A DNA stretch of 64,000 bases from Rhizomys pruinosus (lineage: Eukaryota > Chordata > Mammalia > Rodentia > Spalacidae). Every line of letters starts with the position of its first letter. Within the stretch, counting starts at the first letter, position 1. This document shows positions 54,346-64,000 of this stretch, one piece after another. The stretch covers positions 2,433,150-2,497,149 of the forward strand of contig VZQC01007982.1 of NCBI GenBank assembly GCA_009823505.1, read 5' to 3'. A program made the translations under genes and the position numbers. The notes beneath the pieces are model-generated. The model was given only the letters and a program-made list of their open reading frames with translations. It was not told the origin of the DNA and searched no databases.

Positions 54346-54572
54346 GGACACTTGAATCTAGATCTTTCTATAACTCTGATGCATTTCATGAAGAAACCTG
54401 TCTACTGCCCCATCTCTAAATCTTCTGGATAAGTCAGTCACCTCCCTTTCTCTTCTTCACTCTTGGTGTTAGCTTTTAATTGCCACTCGGTAGCTGCCCT
54501 TGTGGAAACTACAGTGTCCTTTGTATTTCTGATAGTGTGGTGATCATTATCCATTTAGCACATATACCACCC

Positions 54573-54620
54573 CCCACACACACACACACAGAGAAAGAGA
54601 GACAGAGACAGAGAGAAGGA
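54573..54620 (+). repeat. (CA)n(GA)n microsatellite
   Basis: C-run and CA units pass into a GA/GACA-rich part. Confidence 0.9.
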
Positions 54621-54654
54621 CTTATTACTTTGTTGTGTACTATCATTAAGATTC

Positions 54655-54840
54655 TGTGCCTTGGAATTTGCAATTATAGGCACTTGAGATCTCATCCCAG
54701 CTTTATCATCTAACATTTGTTTTTGGTTTTGTGGGATTAGATCATCATTGCTTTAAGCCTCGGTGTCTTTATCAAATGGTGTCAAGATAGTAACTACCCC
54801 ATGAGGCCCAATCCTGAGCAGTGAATGAGTAGTCCATGTG
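54655..54840 (+). mobile_element. MIR
   Basis: 'gagatctcatcccagcttta', 'ttaagcctcggtgtctttat', 'tcaagatagtaactacccca' and 'gagcagtgaatgag' follow MIR order. Confidence 0.72.
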
Positions 54841-54910
54841 AGTGCACAGATTGACACATACCTTTTCCTTGGGGTTGGGTTTGACCATTTCCTTGTGGAG
54901 GGAGGGAGGG

Positions 54911-55252
54911 TATGCTAGCTTTAATCTCAACTTGACACAGTCTAGACTCACCTAAGAATGATGGGCATATATATGGGGTTGTGTTGGATACATTAATCAA
55001 ATGGGAACATCCAGCCTAAAAGTCAATGGCTCCAGTTCCCTGGGTTTGGGTTTTGGATGGTACAAAACAGAGCAGGCAAGCTGGGCATTGGTTAGGGCGT
55101 GTGTGTTGCTTGTCTCTCTGCTCTTGACTAGCTGTTTCCAGATCTCGTTGCACTGACTTCCATAGAGTGATGGAGTTGTGAACATAGGGACTCTTTCTCC
55201 ATTAAGTTGCTTTTGTTATGATATTTTGTCACAACAACTGGAAAGGAAACTA
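54911..55252 (+). mobile_element. MaLR LTR (ORR1-like)
   Basis: 'ttaatctcaacttgacacag', 'gttgtgttggatacattaat', 'ctctctgctcttgactagct' and the end 'tgtcacaacaactggaaagg' define a plus-strand LTR of about 340 bp. Confidence 0.68.
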
Positions 55253-55261
55253 AGGGGGTGG

Positions 55262-55545
55262 GAAGGCTAATGAGGCTCAGAGAACTCGAAAGACTCATAA
55301 GACCCTGACAGAGGTTACATAAGTAATAAACAATTGCTTAGTGAGCGGTGGGTCTTCAGTGGTGTAGCTGCCTGCAAGCTGTTCAGGGACTCTGGTAATG
55401 CAGCCCTTGTGAGTCATTAACCAACGCGAGGATGGAACTTTTTCAGTTGTGCCAATGCCCAGGGCACCTCTATTCCTGTAAGTAACCACAGTAAGTGCAT
55501 TCATTCATGAAACTGGCCTTGGACAGAATAACTTCTTTGGTCTGA
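55262..55545 (+). repeat. Unnamed rodent dispersed repeat, copy A
   Basis: Shares an ordered set of blocks with 60430-60750: 'agactcataagaccctgaca', 'aacaattgcttagtgagcgg', 'ggtgtagctgcctgcaagct', 'tctggtaatgcagcc'. I cannot assign the family. Confidence 0.6.
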
Positions 55546-55583
55546 TATATTATATGTATAATATATTATATATGTGATTTAGA

Positions 55584-55622
<39 letters not shown>
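55584..55622 (+). repeat. (CA)n microsatellite
   Basis: About 19 CA units after a TA-rich stretch (55545-55575). Confidence 0.95.
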
Positions 55623-55624
<2 letters not shown>

Positions 55625-55626
<2 letters not shown>

Positions 55627-57159
55627 AATAGAAAGATTTCCCGGGAAAAGTCACACAACAGTTAGCACCTGAATAGGAACTGATAGAACCAAATGCAAGT
55701 AAGGGAAGAGCAGTTGTTTGGACCCTACTATGGGTGAGCCATCTGAGGGTGCAGCATCCCTGGGGAGGTTCCCTAAGTGGACATATTCCTCTACATAGCA
55801 TAAAGCAGCACACTTCTTGATAAGTGGAATCTGTCCTTAGAATGCTCCCCCAAAGACTGATGTCCTAGAGACTATGCAATCCCCCAAAGTAGCACATGTG
55901 GGACATGGTGGTAAACAAGCCATGGTGGCAGTTGCATAGTCCCTGGTTCCGGTGATCTGACCTGCAACTGAAGCTGAGTGGTCTTCTTAGAAAGAACATG
56001 CTCACATCAGGGAGGCGTTACAATGAGAAGAACCATATGGATGTTATCCTCTATTCAGCAAACAAGTGGGGAAAAAGAGAAAACTGAGGTACAGGTGAGG
56101 GTTTGCGATTTCTTAGCTGGTGAGGTGCACGTGAAAGAGAGTACAAGTTCAGTCTTTGCTGCAGATCCTAAAGGTTAGAACCTTGGGAAGAATTGGACAG
56201 CGAGAAGAGAGGAAAGTAGAAGTAACAAAATGGCCTCCCCACATTCAATATTTAATGTGGAGAAAAGGAGATCTATGATTTGGCATGGAGACAAAGGCTC
56301 TAATAGTGGCTCAGTAGAGGAAATTAAGATAATCATGGAATAATTTGCTTCTGAACGGCTTGAGTTGGGAAAGGCTCTTCAGTAAGAAAAAAAAGAGCCT
56401 GCACATCCTGGCTCGTGGAGCTGTGAGAAATGCGGGCAGATGTGATTAGTTAGTGTGTCGTGCAGGTGGAGACACTTGGTAATATGATTACTCAGCTCTC
56501 CTTGAGACAAAGGCTATATAATCTGAGGCAATACAACGGAAATAAATCCATCTCCTGTGAATATCTTCATATGAGCTATTAAGGACACTTGGCTATCACT
56601 GCCTGAGGTCCCCTGAATATTAGAGGCTGGAAGACAAGAGGAAAGGCAGGCATCACTGAGGGAATTGGACAGGGAAATGTGGTGTTTGCTGTGCAGCTTA
56701 CCAGGCTGGATAGGACTGTGTTCAGAGGAGAGTTGAAAAAGGAGTTGTTCAGCAAGGACATCAGGAAAAGTATGGGATGTTAGTGGTTTTGCTGAATGCC
56801 ATAGTGGGACATGATCTTTATGAGGTAGAAGAGGGTCTGGTGAGTCTGAGTGATTTAGCCTGACATGTAAGTTATAAGCTGATGAGGGGCTAAAATACTC
56901 ATAAAAGGCTGGGAAGAAGGAAGAGCAGACAGTAAGATAGTAGGGTCCATCTGGGTCACTTGGAAATGAATATGGCAAGATTTGTGTTGAGTCAGAATTC
57001 CAAGGGAAAAGCTTGACAAGAAGCCAAATTCTGTATCCATGACTCTCTGGGAGGCTTTTAAGATACAAGCAACAGTTCACTAAAGGTATGAATGAGAGGG
57101 TGGAACAAGTGAAAAAGGTTAATCCTGTCCTAGGGATGGAGAGTTATCTTCAATAGTAT
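55625..57159. other. Mostly unique, with a MIR relic
   Basis: 56038-56165 looks like a minus-strand MIR ('gaaaactgaggtacaggtga', 'gatttcttagctggtgaggt'). A 188-codon minus-strand frame (56514-57080) has no recognisable domain and no conserved start context. Confidence 0.45.
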
Positions 57160-57560
57160 TGTGCTGGAAGCTTCAGTTATCAACTTGACACACCTGGGTG
57201 GAGGGACCCTCAGTTGAGGAATTTTCTCCATTTTATTGGCCTGTGGCCCTGTCTATGGGACATTTTCTTGATTTAGTGATGGGGTTGGGCAGCCCACTAT
57301 GGGTGGTGCCACCCCTGAGCAGGAGGTCCTGTGTTGCATAGGAAAGCAGGCTGAGCACACGCCAGAGGAGCAAGCCAGTAAGCAGTGTACTGTCATAGTC
57401 TGTACGTCAGCTCCTGCCCTGAACTCTTGGTTTTCCTCTGCCTTGATTTCCCTCCATGATGAACTCTAGGAATAAGATGAAATAAACCCTTCCTCCTCAA
57501 GTTTGTTTTAGTCAGTGTTTTTTTTTTTTTTTAATCACAGCAACAGGGAACCTAACTAAT
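57160..57560 (+). repeat. 5' LTR of the MaLR element
   Basis: 401 bp, polyadenylation signal AATAAA at 57481-57486, ends 'ggaacctaactaat'. A T-run has expanded at 57519-57532. Confidence 0.8.
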
Positions 57561-58538
57561 GTAGAAGTTGATACCAGGATCATGGGGGTGCTGCTGTGAC
57601 AGACCTGACATGTATGTTTGAGAGGAGCTTTGGATTCAATGCTTGAATCTCAATGAGCTGTTCTGTAGGAACTCGAAAGATAATGCTGAAAGAAGCTGTG
57701 GACATTGGGGTCTGGGTTATGAGGCTTCAAAGAGAAGTAAAGATTCTATCAGGGCTGTTTGTGTGGAATTAAGAATTTTGGGAAGTGAAACCTTTTGTGC
57801 TTTACTGGGATAATTGATTATAGTTAAATGGGGCAGAAAATCAGATGTAACAAGAGACAAGCATCAACTGAAGTGAAATCTGGGGAGTATTTCCTTAGGG
57901 TCAGCACACAGTTATGGTCCAGAGGGGGCCGAGGCTATACATCAAACTGGTGGTAGAATGTGGCAATGTGTAAGAGTCTCCCAAGTGGTACTGATGTTGA
58001 AAGTATGAAGGGGTTATGGAGGGAATCTGAGGCATTGTACCATGTGAGGCCAGGAGAGGCCATTGATGAAGTTTCATCCTCAGTTGCAATGGAGACCCCA
58101 GAATATTGGAGATGCCAGGAACATGGGATGACCACCAAAGGCAGCAGCAGGTGTGGAGTGGAGCTGGCCTGAGCCTACAAAACAAGCTGTATGTCTATGG
58201 ATGGCAGAGCCAGAGAGGTAGAGATGCCCAAGCCCTTTGGAACCCAGAAGATTGTGAATAAATCCCTTATGTCAAGCCTTGAGCTACTTTGCTAAGTGTG
58301 CCCATTCTTCCCTTTGGAAATAAGACTTATTTTGGATATTACAGGAGCCTATAGTTAACGGATTTTGGGTTAACTTAAAGAGTATTAAGCTATTAAAGTG
58401 TTTAAATTTTTGAGGACTGTGGGACTTTTAAAGTCACACTGTTTTGTTATAATTTAACATGAGATCTTGGTGATAAGAAATGGAAAGGTTATGGGTTGAC
58501 AGTGATGTGTTTGTGTGTCAAGTTGACAAGGCGTCAGC

Positions 58539-59080
58539 TGTGCTGGACAGCTTCAGTTATTAACTTGACACACCTGGGTGGAGGGAACCTCAGCTGAGGA
58601 ACTTCTTCCATTGGACCAGGCTGTGGCCATGTCTGTGGGGTGTTTTCTTGATTGTTGAATGATGGGGGAGCCCATCCCACTGTGGGTAGGTGATCCTGTG
58701 TTTTATAAGAAAGCAAACCGGGCGTGGTGGCACACACCTTTAATCCTAACACTTGGGAGGCAGAGGCAGGCGGATCTTTGTGAGTTCAAGGCCAGCCTGG
58801 TCTACAGAGTGAATTCCAGGACAGCTGGGGCTACAGGGAGACCCTCTCTTGAAAAGACCAAAACACAAAAAAGAAAGAAAGAAAGCTGAGGTCAGGCCAG
58901 AGGAGCAAGCCAGTAAGCAGCATTTCTCCATGGTCTCTGCTTCAGTTCCCGGCTCCAGGTTCTGCTTGAGCTTCTGCCCTGGGAGATGGATGGTACCCTG
59001 TAAGCTGAAGCCAGCCCTTTCCTCACTGAGTTGCTTCTGGTCATGATGTTTAGCTCAGCAGTAGAAAACAAACCAGAACA
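58539..59080 (+). repeat. 3' LTR of the MaLR element, with B1 insertion
   Basis: LTR sequence on both sides of the B1 (about 58717-58880). Without the B1 it is about 375 bp, similar to the 5' LTR. End 'gtagaaaacaaaccagaaca'. Confidence 0.8.
58717..58884 (+). mobile_element. SINE B1 in the MaLR 3' LTR
   Basis: 'ccgggcgtggtggcacacac' to an A-rich tail with GAAA units. 'aagaaagc' occurs on both sides as likely target duplication. Well preserved and thus younger than the LTR. Confidence 0.93.
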
Positions 59081-59394
59081 TGTATGCTGCCTATATTTCT
59101 CCCCTGTAGGGGAGCTGGCTTGAGTGGCAGGCCTGCAGGCAATAATATAGCTTTGCCTCTTCTTGGAACTAGGCCAGGCTGAGGTCATCACATGGGGACA
59201 TGTATGGTGGTCTTGCAGTAGTGCTCCAAGATGAGAAGGTTGACTGGCTTATGGACAATGACTATGGATTATGGAAGGCTAGATATCCATGCCAGTGTGC
59301 CCAACATTGTATTTTTGATGGAACAAATGATGAGATATTTTCTTGCTTCATTGGACCTTGCAAATTTTCATATTTTATTTCATTTTGCTTTTAA

Positions 59395-59532
59395 AACAGT
59401 GTTTCTCTATATAGCCCAGGCTAGACTTTAACTGGCAATGTAGCCCAGACAGCTCTTGAACTTGTGGAAACCCTCCTTCCTCAGCTTCCCAAGTGTTGGG
59501 ATTATAAGCATCCACTACCATACCTGGCCTTA
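59395..59532 (-). mobile_element. Old B1-related SINE
   Basis: 'tttctctatatagcccaggc', 'tagcccagacagctcttgaa', 'cttcccaagtgttgggatta', 'ccactaccatacctggcc'. Diverged. Confidence 0.75.
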
Positions 59533-59539
59533 GCTGATG

Positions 59540-60750
59540 ACTCCAAGGACCAACTACCCTGTGGTTGGAATGTTTGGAGGTAGACCTTCAGAGGTCCTAC
59601 CCACCCTCTGGAAAAAGGTTTCATTATATAACGCCAATCCTTGAGTGTCTTAGAGACACTAGAAAAAATCTATAAGAACAATAAAAATATCAGTTAAAGG
59701 CTTTTTAATGAAGGGTCCCTGTGTGGGTGGAAAAAGGCACTCTCAGGAGTCATAAGAGTATTGGGTAAAAATTCCCAGTAGGTAGGTTATCCCCTTATGA
59801 GTTTTTGGTGAGGGAAGCTCTTAAGGGTCCCCCAGTACTGACTATTCATACTACTGTTGGTTACAGGCCAGAACTAGATGGTAAGCTCCGATTGTTAAAA
59901 ATGTTGTGTACTTTTTCTAAAGGACATGAAGAAATCAGGCTGGGGCTAAGTGGAAAGCCCCCCTCTACTGCTGGAATTTGTAGCATTAGAAAGTTCTGTG
60001 CAGGCTTGTGGTTAGTGGTCTTGCTATCAGCTTATAGGCAAGATGTTCTTGCTGGTGAAATAGTGGCCCCATTGTCATGGGTGCATCCAACTATTTCCTA
60101 ATTGTCTTTAATGGCTGCTCAACAGGAAGGAACCCATGTTTGGGGAAAACGGAATAAAAAAAAACCCTAAAACAAAAACCTGCTTCTGGGGAAGTCATAG
60201 GCCCCAACAGTGAAACTACTGCTAATGTTCTGTTAAATAAAAATAATTGCCTGTCAAATAGCCTCCTAACATTTATGTTTATGTTCAGAGATTACTGTTA
60301 CATTTGCTTTTCATTGGGAAAGCTTCTTTTTGATCAGGGAGAGGTTACAACAAAACACACAATCATCCAAACTGATGAAAATAAGTAACTGTTTCACTGT
60401 GAGCACCACTGAAGATAGGTCACAAAGATTGTAAGAGCTAAAGGCAAGGATGGAGGCTTATGAAATTTGTGAAGCTCACAAGATTCATAAGACCCTTCCC
60501 AAGTTTATATACATGTGGCAGCAATTGCTAGTGGACAGGGAGGTTCTTCTGTGATGTAGATGCCTTTAAATTGAGTGGGAGACTCCAGTGAAACTGGGGT
60601 GGGGCTTTTGGTGATGCAGCTGCCAAAGTACCTGGTCCTTTAAGTACACCTTCATCCATGCTCCTATAAATAACTAATAAACTCATTGATTCTTGAATGG
60701 AATCGTTTCTTGAGTCTCTCATTGCATTCACTGTCTGGGGTGACTAGAAT
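59540..60750 (+). repeat. Rodent dispersed repeat, copy B and flanks
   Basis: 60430-60750 aligns by eye with 55262-55545 ('agattcataagacccttccc', 'agcaattgctagtggacagg', 'gtgatgcagctgcc', 'aactaataaactcattgatt'). 60170-60320 resembles 47400-47640. 59540-60170 is probably the same or a neighbouring old retroelement, but I could not name it. No gene seen. Confidence 0.45.
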
Positions 60751-61166
60751 AGGACTCACCCTCCACCCCCTGCCCCTGCCAGGAAAACTCACAGACATAT
60801 AAACTTACATAGAGGTTGTATCTGTGGAAGTTCTTTGGTCCCAGACATGATCACTGAGTTAAAGGGCACTGGAAATCATAGTTCTACATAATGCTTCTAC
60901 TTTCTTCTTTATCACCTCTATGTATATTTTTTTTTGGCAGAAACTTGTTTTAAAGTAATAACTTTATCTAAGATCACTTAGAAAACCTTACATGTAGTAT
61001 TAATGTGGTTATGCTAAATGTTCTTCAGCTTGTACCCCACTGAAATGGGGATTTATTTTATTACTCTGTATCTGGCAGAGTTCAAAATCAAACAAATGAA
61101 AGATAAGGCTTATAACTCCTCTGAGTTGAGTGGACAGGATGTAAAAGGGTGAAATTTTAAGGGATA
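60751..61166. other. Unique sequence, nothing recognised
   Basis: AT-rich, no coding signal. Confidence 0.4.
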
Positions 61167-61352
61167 AAATTATTGTGTACAGTCGCTGGGCATAGTGGCA
61201 CATGCCTGTAATCCCAGCACTTGGGAGGCAGAGACAGGCGGATCTCTATGAGTTCAAGGCCAGCCTGGTCTACATAGAGAGTTCCAGGACAGCTGGGGCT
61301 ACAGGGAGACCCTGTCTTAAAAAGACCAAAAAAAAAAAAAATTATCATGTAC
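61167..61352 (+). mobile_element. SINE B1 with target-site duplication
   Basis: B1 about 61183-61339 between aattattgtgtac-type (about 61167) and aattatcatgtac (about 61340) repeats, A13 tail. Confidence 0.92.
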
Positions 61353-61921
61353 ATACCAGAGTTGATTCTATTAAATAAAGTGCTGAGTGGTGCATTATGG
61401 GTAATCATAGACTCTAGCCCTTCAGAGTAAGGTGCCACTTCTATGTTGAAGGTGAAAAAGGCAGAAGGTACTGGGGAAGGATAAATAGCAATAAGTCCCT
61501 AGAGAAGTCACTTAGGAATTCAAACAAACAAATAGGCTTGTCCATCCCTCACCTCCAGTCCTGATTCAGCATTGTTTTGATATTCTTATTTCACATATGT
61601 CAAAGCTTTGAAGGTAAAATAAAAACTTGATTCATTATAAATGGTAGAAATGAGGAGAAAAGATCAGAGCTTTAGCTTGGATAGAAATAATGGGAAATGA
61701 GGTAGAAGGAAATTAGGAATTCTTGCCAGGAAAATAGCATTTGAAATTACTTTAATCTTATTTTTATAGATTTAATTAAGGGGTTTGAAGGATTATATCT
61801 TGTTACAGATGTCTTTACTTCTTACCTTACATCCTGTAGAACCACCTTTCTTTTTTTATGTCTTTTTTCCTAATAAACTACTTTCCCAATTTTCACATTG
61901 CTTCTGTGTCTCTTTAAAACC
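61353..61921. other. Unique sequence, nothing recognised
   Basis: AT-rich with no repeat signature or supported exon. Confidence 0.4.
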
Positions 61922-62153
61922 ACTTTTTAAGTCTTATGCATGTGGGCATTTTGCCTGCACAGATGTATGTGCACCACATGTATGTGCACCATGTGTATGC
62001 CTGGTGCCAGTGGTGTCCACAAGAGGGTGTCAGATCCCCTGGAGCTGGAGTTACAGATGATTGTGAGCCACCATGTGGGTGCTGGGAACTGAACGCAGGC
62101 CATCTGCAAGAGCAGCAAGTGTTCTCAGCTACTGAGCCTTCTCTCCAGCCCCT
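61922..62153 (-). mobile_element. SINE B2/B3-type, older
   Basis: 'ctggagctggagttacagat', 'ccaccatgtgggtgctggga', head 'gagccttctctccagcccc'. A 'tatgtgcaccacatg' stretch at 61965-61999 is duplicated locally. Confidence 0.85.
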
Positions 62154-62795
62154 GACCTACCTTTCTATGTCGGGTGTTACCACAGCAACCAGGTGGCGTG
62201 CATGTGTAATCCTGACACATTTGCTTTAAGGACACTGCATCTCCTTTGTGTCTTGAGGCTCCTCTGCTTAGCCAGTCTAACATGCTCAGTAGAAGAGGAA
62301 CATAGCCACTGGACACTCTTTGGGCCACCAGGATGTGAGCCATCCTGAGACGCAGTCTGTTGTTTGCAGGGATCAAGGGCATTGAGTCCCAGGTGCCTAC
62401 AGTGGGACTAGCTTAGATTGGCTTGTCCTTGAATTTGTTTGTCGTTGCTTCCTTATTTACCATTTCTCTTCCTTAGGACCTCCTGCTCACAAGTACTGGT
62501 CTCAGGTGCTGCTCTTGGAGGGAACTCAGGTACCTGCAATCTTGAGCTATCTATTCCTGCAGAATACCGGGAAGCTGTGTTCGAGCTATACTTACACTGT
62601 AAGATTGTGCTGTTGAGAAATTCTTGCAGTTGCTTGGCTTTAGCTATTAATTTAAGGCAACTGCTATAAGCTGAGTACTGACCATGAACTGGGGCTACAC
62701 AGACACAAGTGAGGTTCTCCTTCGGAAACAGATTCTTTAGACTTAGAAGCAATGATCTGAAATGAACTTCCACAGTATCAGGACCTGTGTTAAGT
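62154..62795. other. Unique sequence, no gene seen
   Basis: A 106-codon minus frame at 62453-62773 lacks a known domain. Confidence 0.4.
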
Positions 62796-62960
62796 AATCC
62801 CTAGGTTACTTGCAACAATCTTATGAAAAAACAGTTATTACTCTCATCTTCACAGATAAAAATTCACAGATTTAGACATGGTCAGGAACTTGTTTTAGGA
62901 AGATCTGATCAGTGCAGGGCATATTCGAGCCAAGGTATGGTTACCATCTTTACCAGTGTA
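62796..62960 (-). mobile_element. MIR relic
   Basis: 'acttgcaacaatcttatgaa', 'ttactctcatcttcacagat' and 'gtcaggaacttgttttagga' weakly follow the reverse-complement MIR. Confidence 0.5.
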
Positions 62961-63265
62961 GACAGTGCAGTCATGGCACAAAGGGAGTCAGAACTTGATC
63001 CTAGGGATTGGAGTCCTAGCTGTCTGTGGGGGTGGGCTGCTAATAGATGTATGGCAGCATTGGTAGCATCTCCAGCTTGTGTTCATGGGAAGGCAAAAAG
63101 CCAAAACCAAACTGAAATGAGAGAAGGAATGAGCGGTGGGCCATGGAGTGTGGAGTGGCAGGGGTGGGGCGTTCCTCAGGGATATCTGAGGTCATTGGTT
63201 TAGAAAAAAGGGTGTGTCCTATGGTGGAGGATATATTCCTTGTGCATTGGGCTGAGCACACCCCC
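62961..63265. other. Unique sequence, nothing recognised
   Basis: No repeat or coding signature. Confidence 0.4.
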
Positions 63266-63655
63266 TGTGCTGGATAGCATTAGTTGTCAACTTGAAAGAC
63301 CTGGATAGACAGTGTCTCAACTGGGGAATTATCTCCATTGGACTGGCCTGTGGCCATGTCTGTGGGACATCTTTTTGATTATTGAGTGATGTGGGAGGGC
63401 TCAATCCACTGTAGATGGTGCCACCCCTGGGCAGGTGGTCCCGTATAAGAAAGCAGGCTGAGCACAGTCCAGGGGAGCAAGCAGTGTTTCTATATTGCCT
63501 GTGTTCCAGTGCCTGCCTCCAGGTTTCTGCCTTGAGTTCCTACCTTGGGTCCTTCAGTGATGACCGAAGAGATCTAAGCCAAATAAACCTTTTCCTCCCC
63601 AAGTTGGTATTATTGTCAGAGTGTTTTGTCACAGCAATTGAAGGCAAACTAGAAA
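63266..63655 (+). mobile_element. MaLR (ORR1-type) LTR
   Basis: 'tgtgctggatagcattagtt', 'ggcctgtggccatgtctgtg', 'gtataagaaagcaggctgag' (TATA-like TATAAGAAA) and AATAAA at 63582-63587, ending 'cacagcaattgaaggcaaac'. About 390 bp, apparently solo. Confidence 0.82.
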
Positions 63656-64000
63656 ACCTCCATAGTGACCTGTCAGTGGAGTTTGGGGAGGAATAATGAG
63701 GAATGATTAGGGAACAGCCTGTGGAAGATGAGGGAACAGGGACACATTCTGCCTTTCTTATGTCTTAGAAGGACTATCAGCCAGCATCTTTTTAGGTAGC
63801 ACAAGACATCTCATCTAGAGTCTGGGGAGGTGGCTACCATCTTGAGCAGGATTTGAGCAGGTTGAGAACACAGTCCTTAGTCCTTGTGTGAGTATGAGAT
63901 TTAGGCTCGGGATGCCAACTACCTGTTGAAGACTGCAAGGAGTGGGGAGTCACATCATCAAATAAGTCCATCTGTCCTTACATTATTAGACAGAAGCCTT
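63656..64000. other. Unique sequence at the window end
   Basis: No feature recognised. Confidence 0.4.

Larger units (their letters stand above)
57160..59080 (+). mobile_element. Complete MaLR (ORR1-type) element, LTR-internal-LTR
   Basis: 5' LTR 57160-57560 and 3' LTR 58539-59080 begin alike ('tgtgctgga...gcttcagtta', 'aacttgacacacctgggtgg') and share 'gccagtaagcag' and the AATAAA zone. The 978-bp internal part has the MaLR start ('agaagttgataccaggat') and end ('gtcaagttgacaagg'). It lacks gag and pol, as MaLRs do: non-autonomous ERVL relatives. Flanking agtat (57155-57159) and tgtat (59081-59085) could be the 5-bp target duplication. A B1 sits in the 3' LTR. Confidence 0.82.

Noticed and set aside
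1..64000. Search for a bacterial-type system, CRISPR array or operon
   Set aside because: The window is mammalian: SINE, LINE and LTR content throughout, and its regularly spaced repeats are only microsatellites and two minisatellites.

Overview
The window is repeat-dense nuclear DNA from a muroid rodent. Tailed B1 and B2 SINEs, ID and B4 SINEs, ORR1/MaLR-type LTRs and LINE-1 copies with rodent-type 3' ends occur from one end to the other. The B2 and L1 sequences look unlike the mouse consensus as I know it, so a cricetid or similar lineage is more likely than Mus, but I cannot name the species. I recognise no host protein-coding gene, rRNA, tRNA, CRISPR or bacterial feature. The only long coding frame that clearly belongs to a known family is LINE-1 ORF1. 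The window reads as intergenic or intronic sequence.

Layout. 1-5520 holds SINEs plus a 1.3 kb segment present twice (764-2060 and 4268-5520). The second copy starts right after the only ambiguous base, the n at 4267, and ends abruptly inside another repeat, which suggests a gap-filling error. 5521-11606 is one minus-strand LINE-1 with an intact ORF1, an intact endonuclease part of ORF2, a promoter-bearing 5'UTR, and three later insertions: a plus-strand L1 3' end, a plus-strand 5'UTR/ORF1 fragment, and a 754-bp polyadenylated retrocopy with a perfect 17-bp target-site duplication. 11.6-15.8 kb holds MaLR, MIR, B1 and B2 copies and a 75-bp minisatellite. 15.8-21.2 kb is the most unique stretch and contains a probable solo LTR (19663-20156). 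21.4-34.8 kb mixes old L1 and MaLR relics with SINEs.

34808-37315 is an L1 with an inverted 5' part inside one pair of target-site duplications (twin priming). 38.9-45.5 kb is a cluster of minus-strand L1 3' regions, one carrying a 67/68-bp minisatellite arranged as a repeated trimer. 46.7-50.1 kb holds ancient plus-strand L1 ORF2 debris. 50.1-57 kb is mostly unique with SINEs, MIRs and CA repeats. 57160-59080 is a complete LTR-internal-LTR MaLR element, and the end contains further MaLR, B1, B2 and MIR copies.

The most original signal is a chimeric SINE in which a B2 head is fused to a B1 body at a fixed breakpoint. One full copy (38112-38366) has its own target-site duplication. Two short copies (12461, 50373) each sit directly behind a full B2 at the same target site, leaving three copies of the target sequence at both loci.
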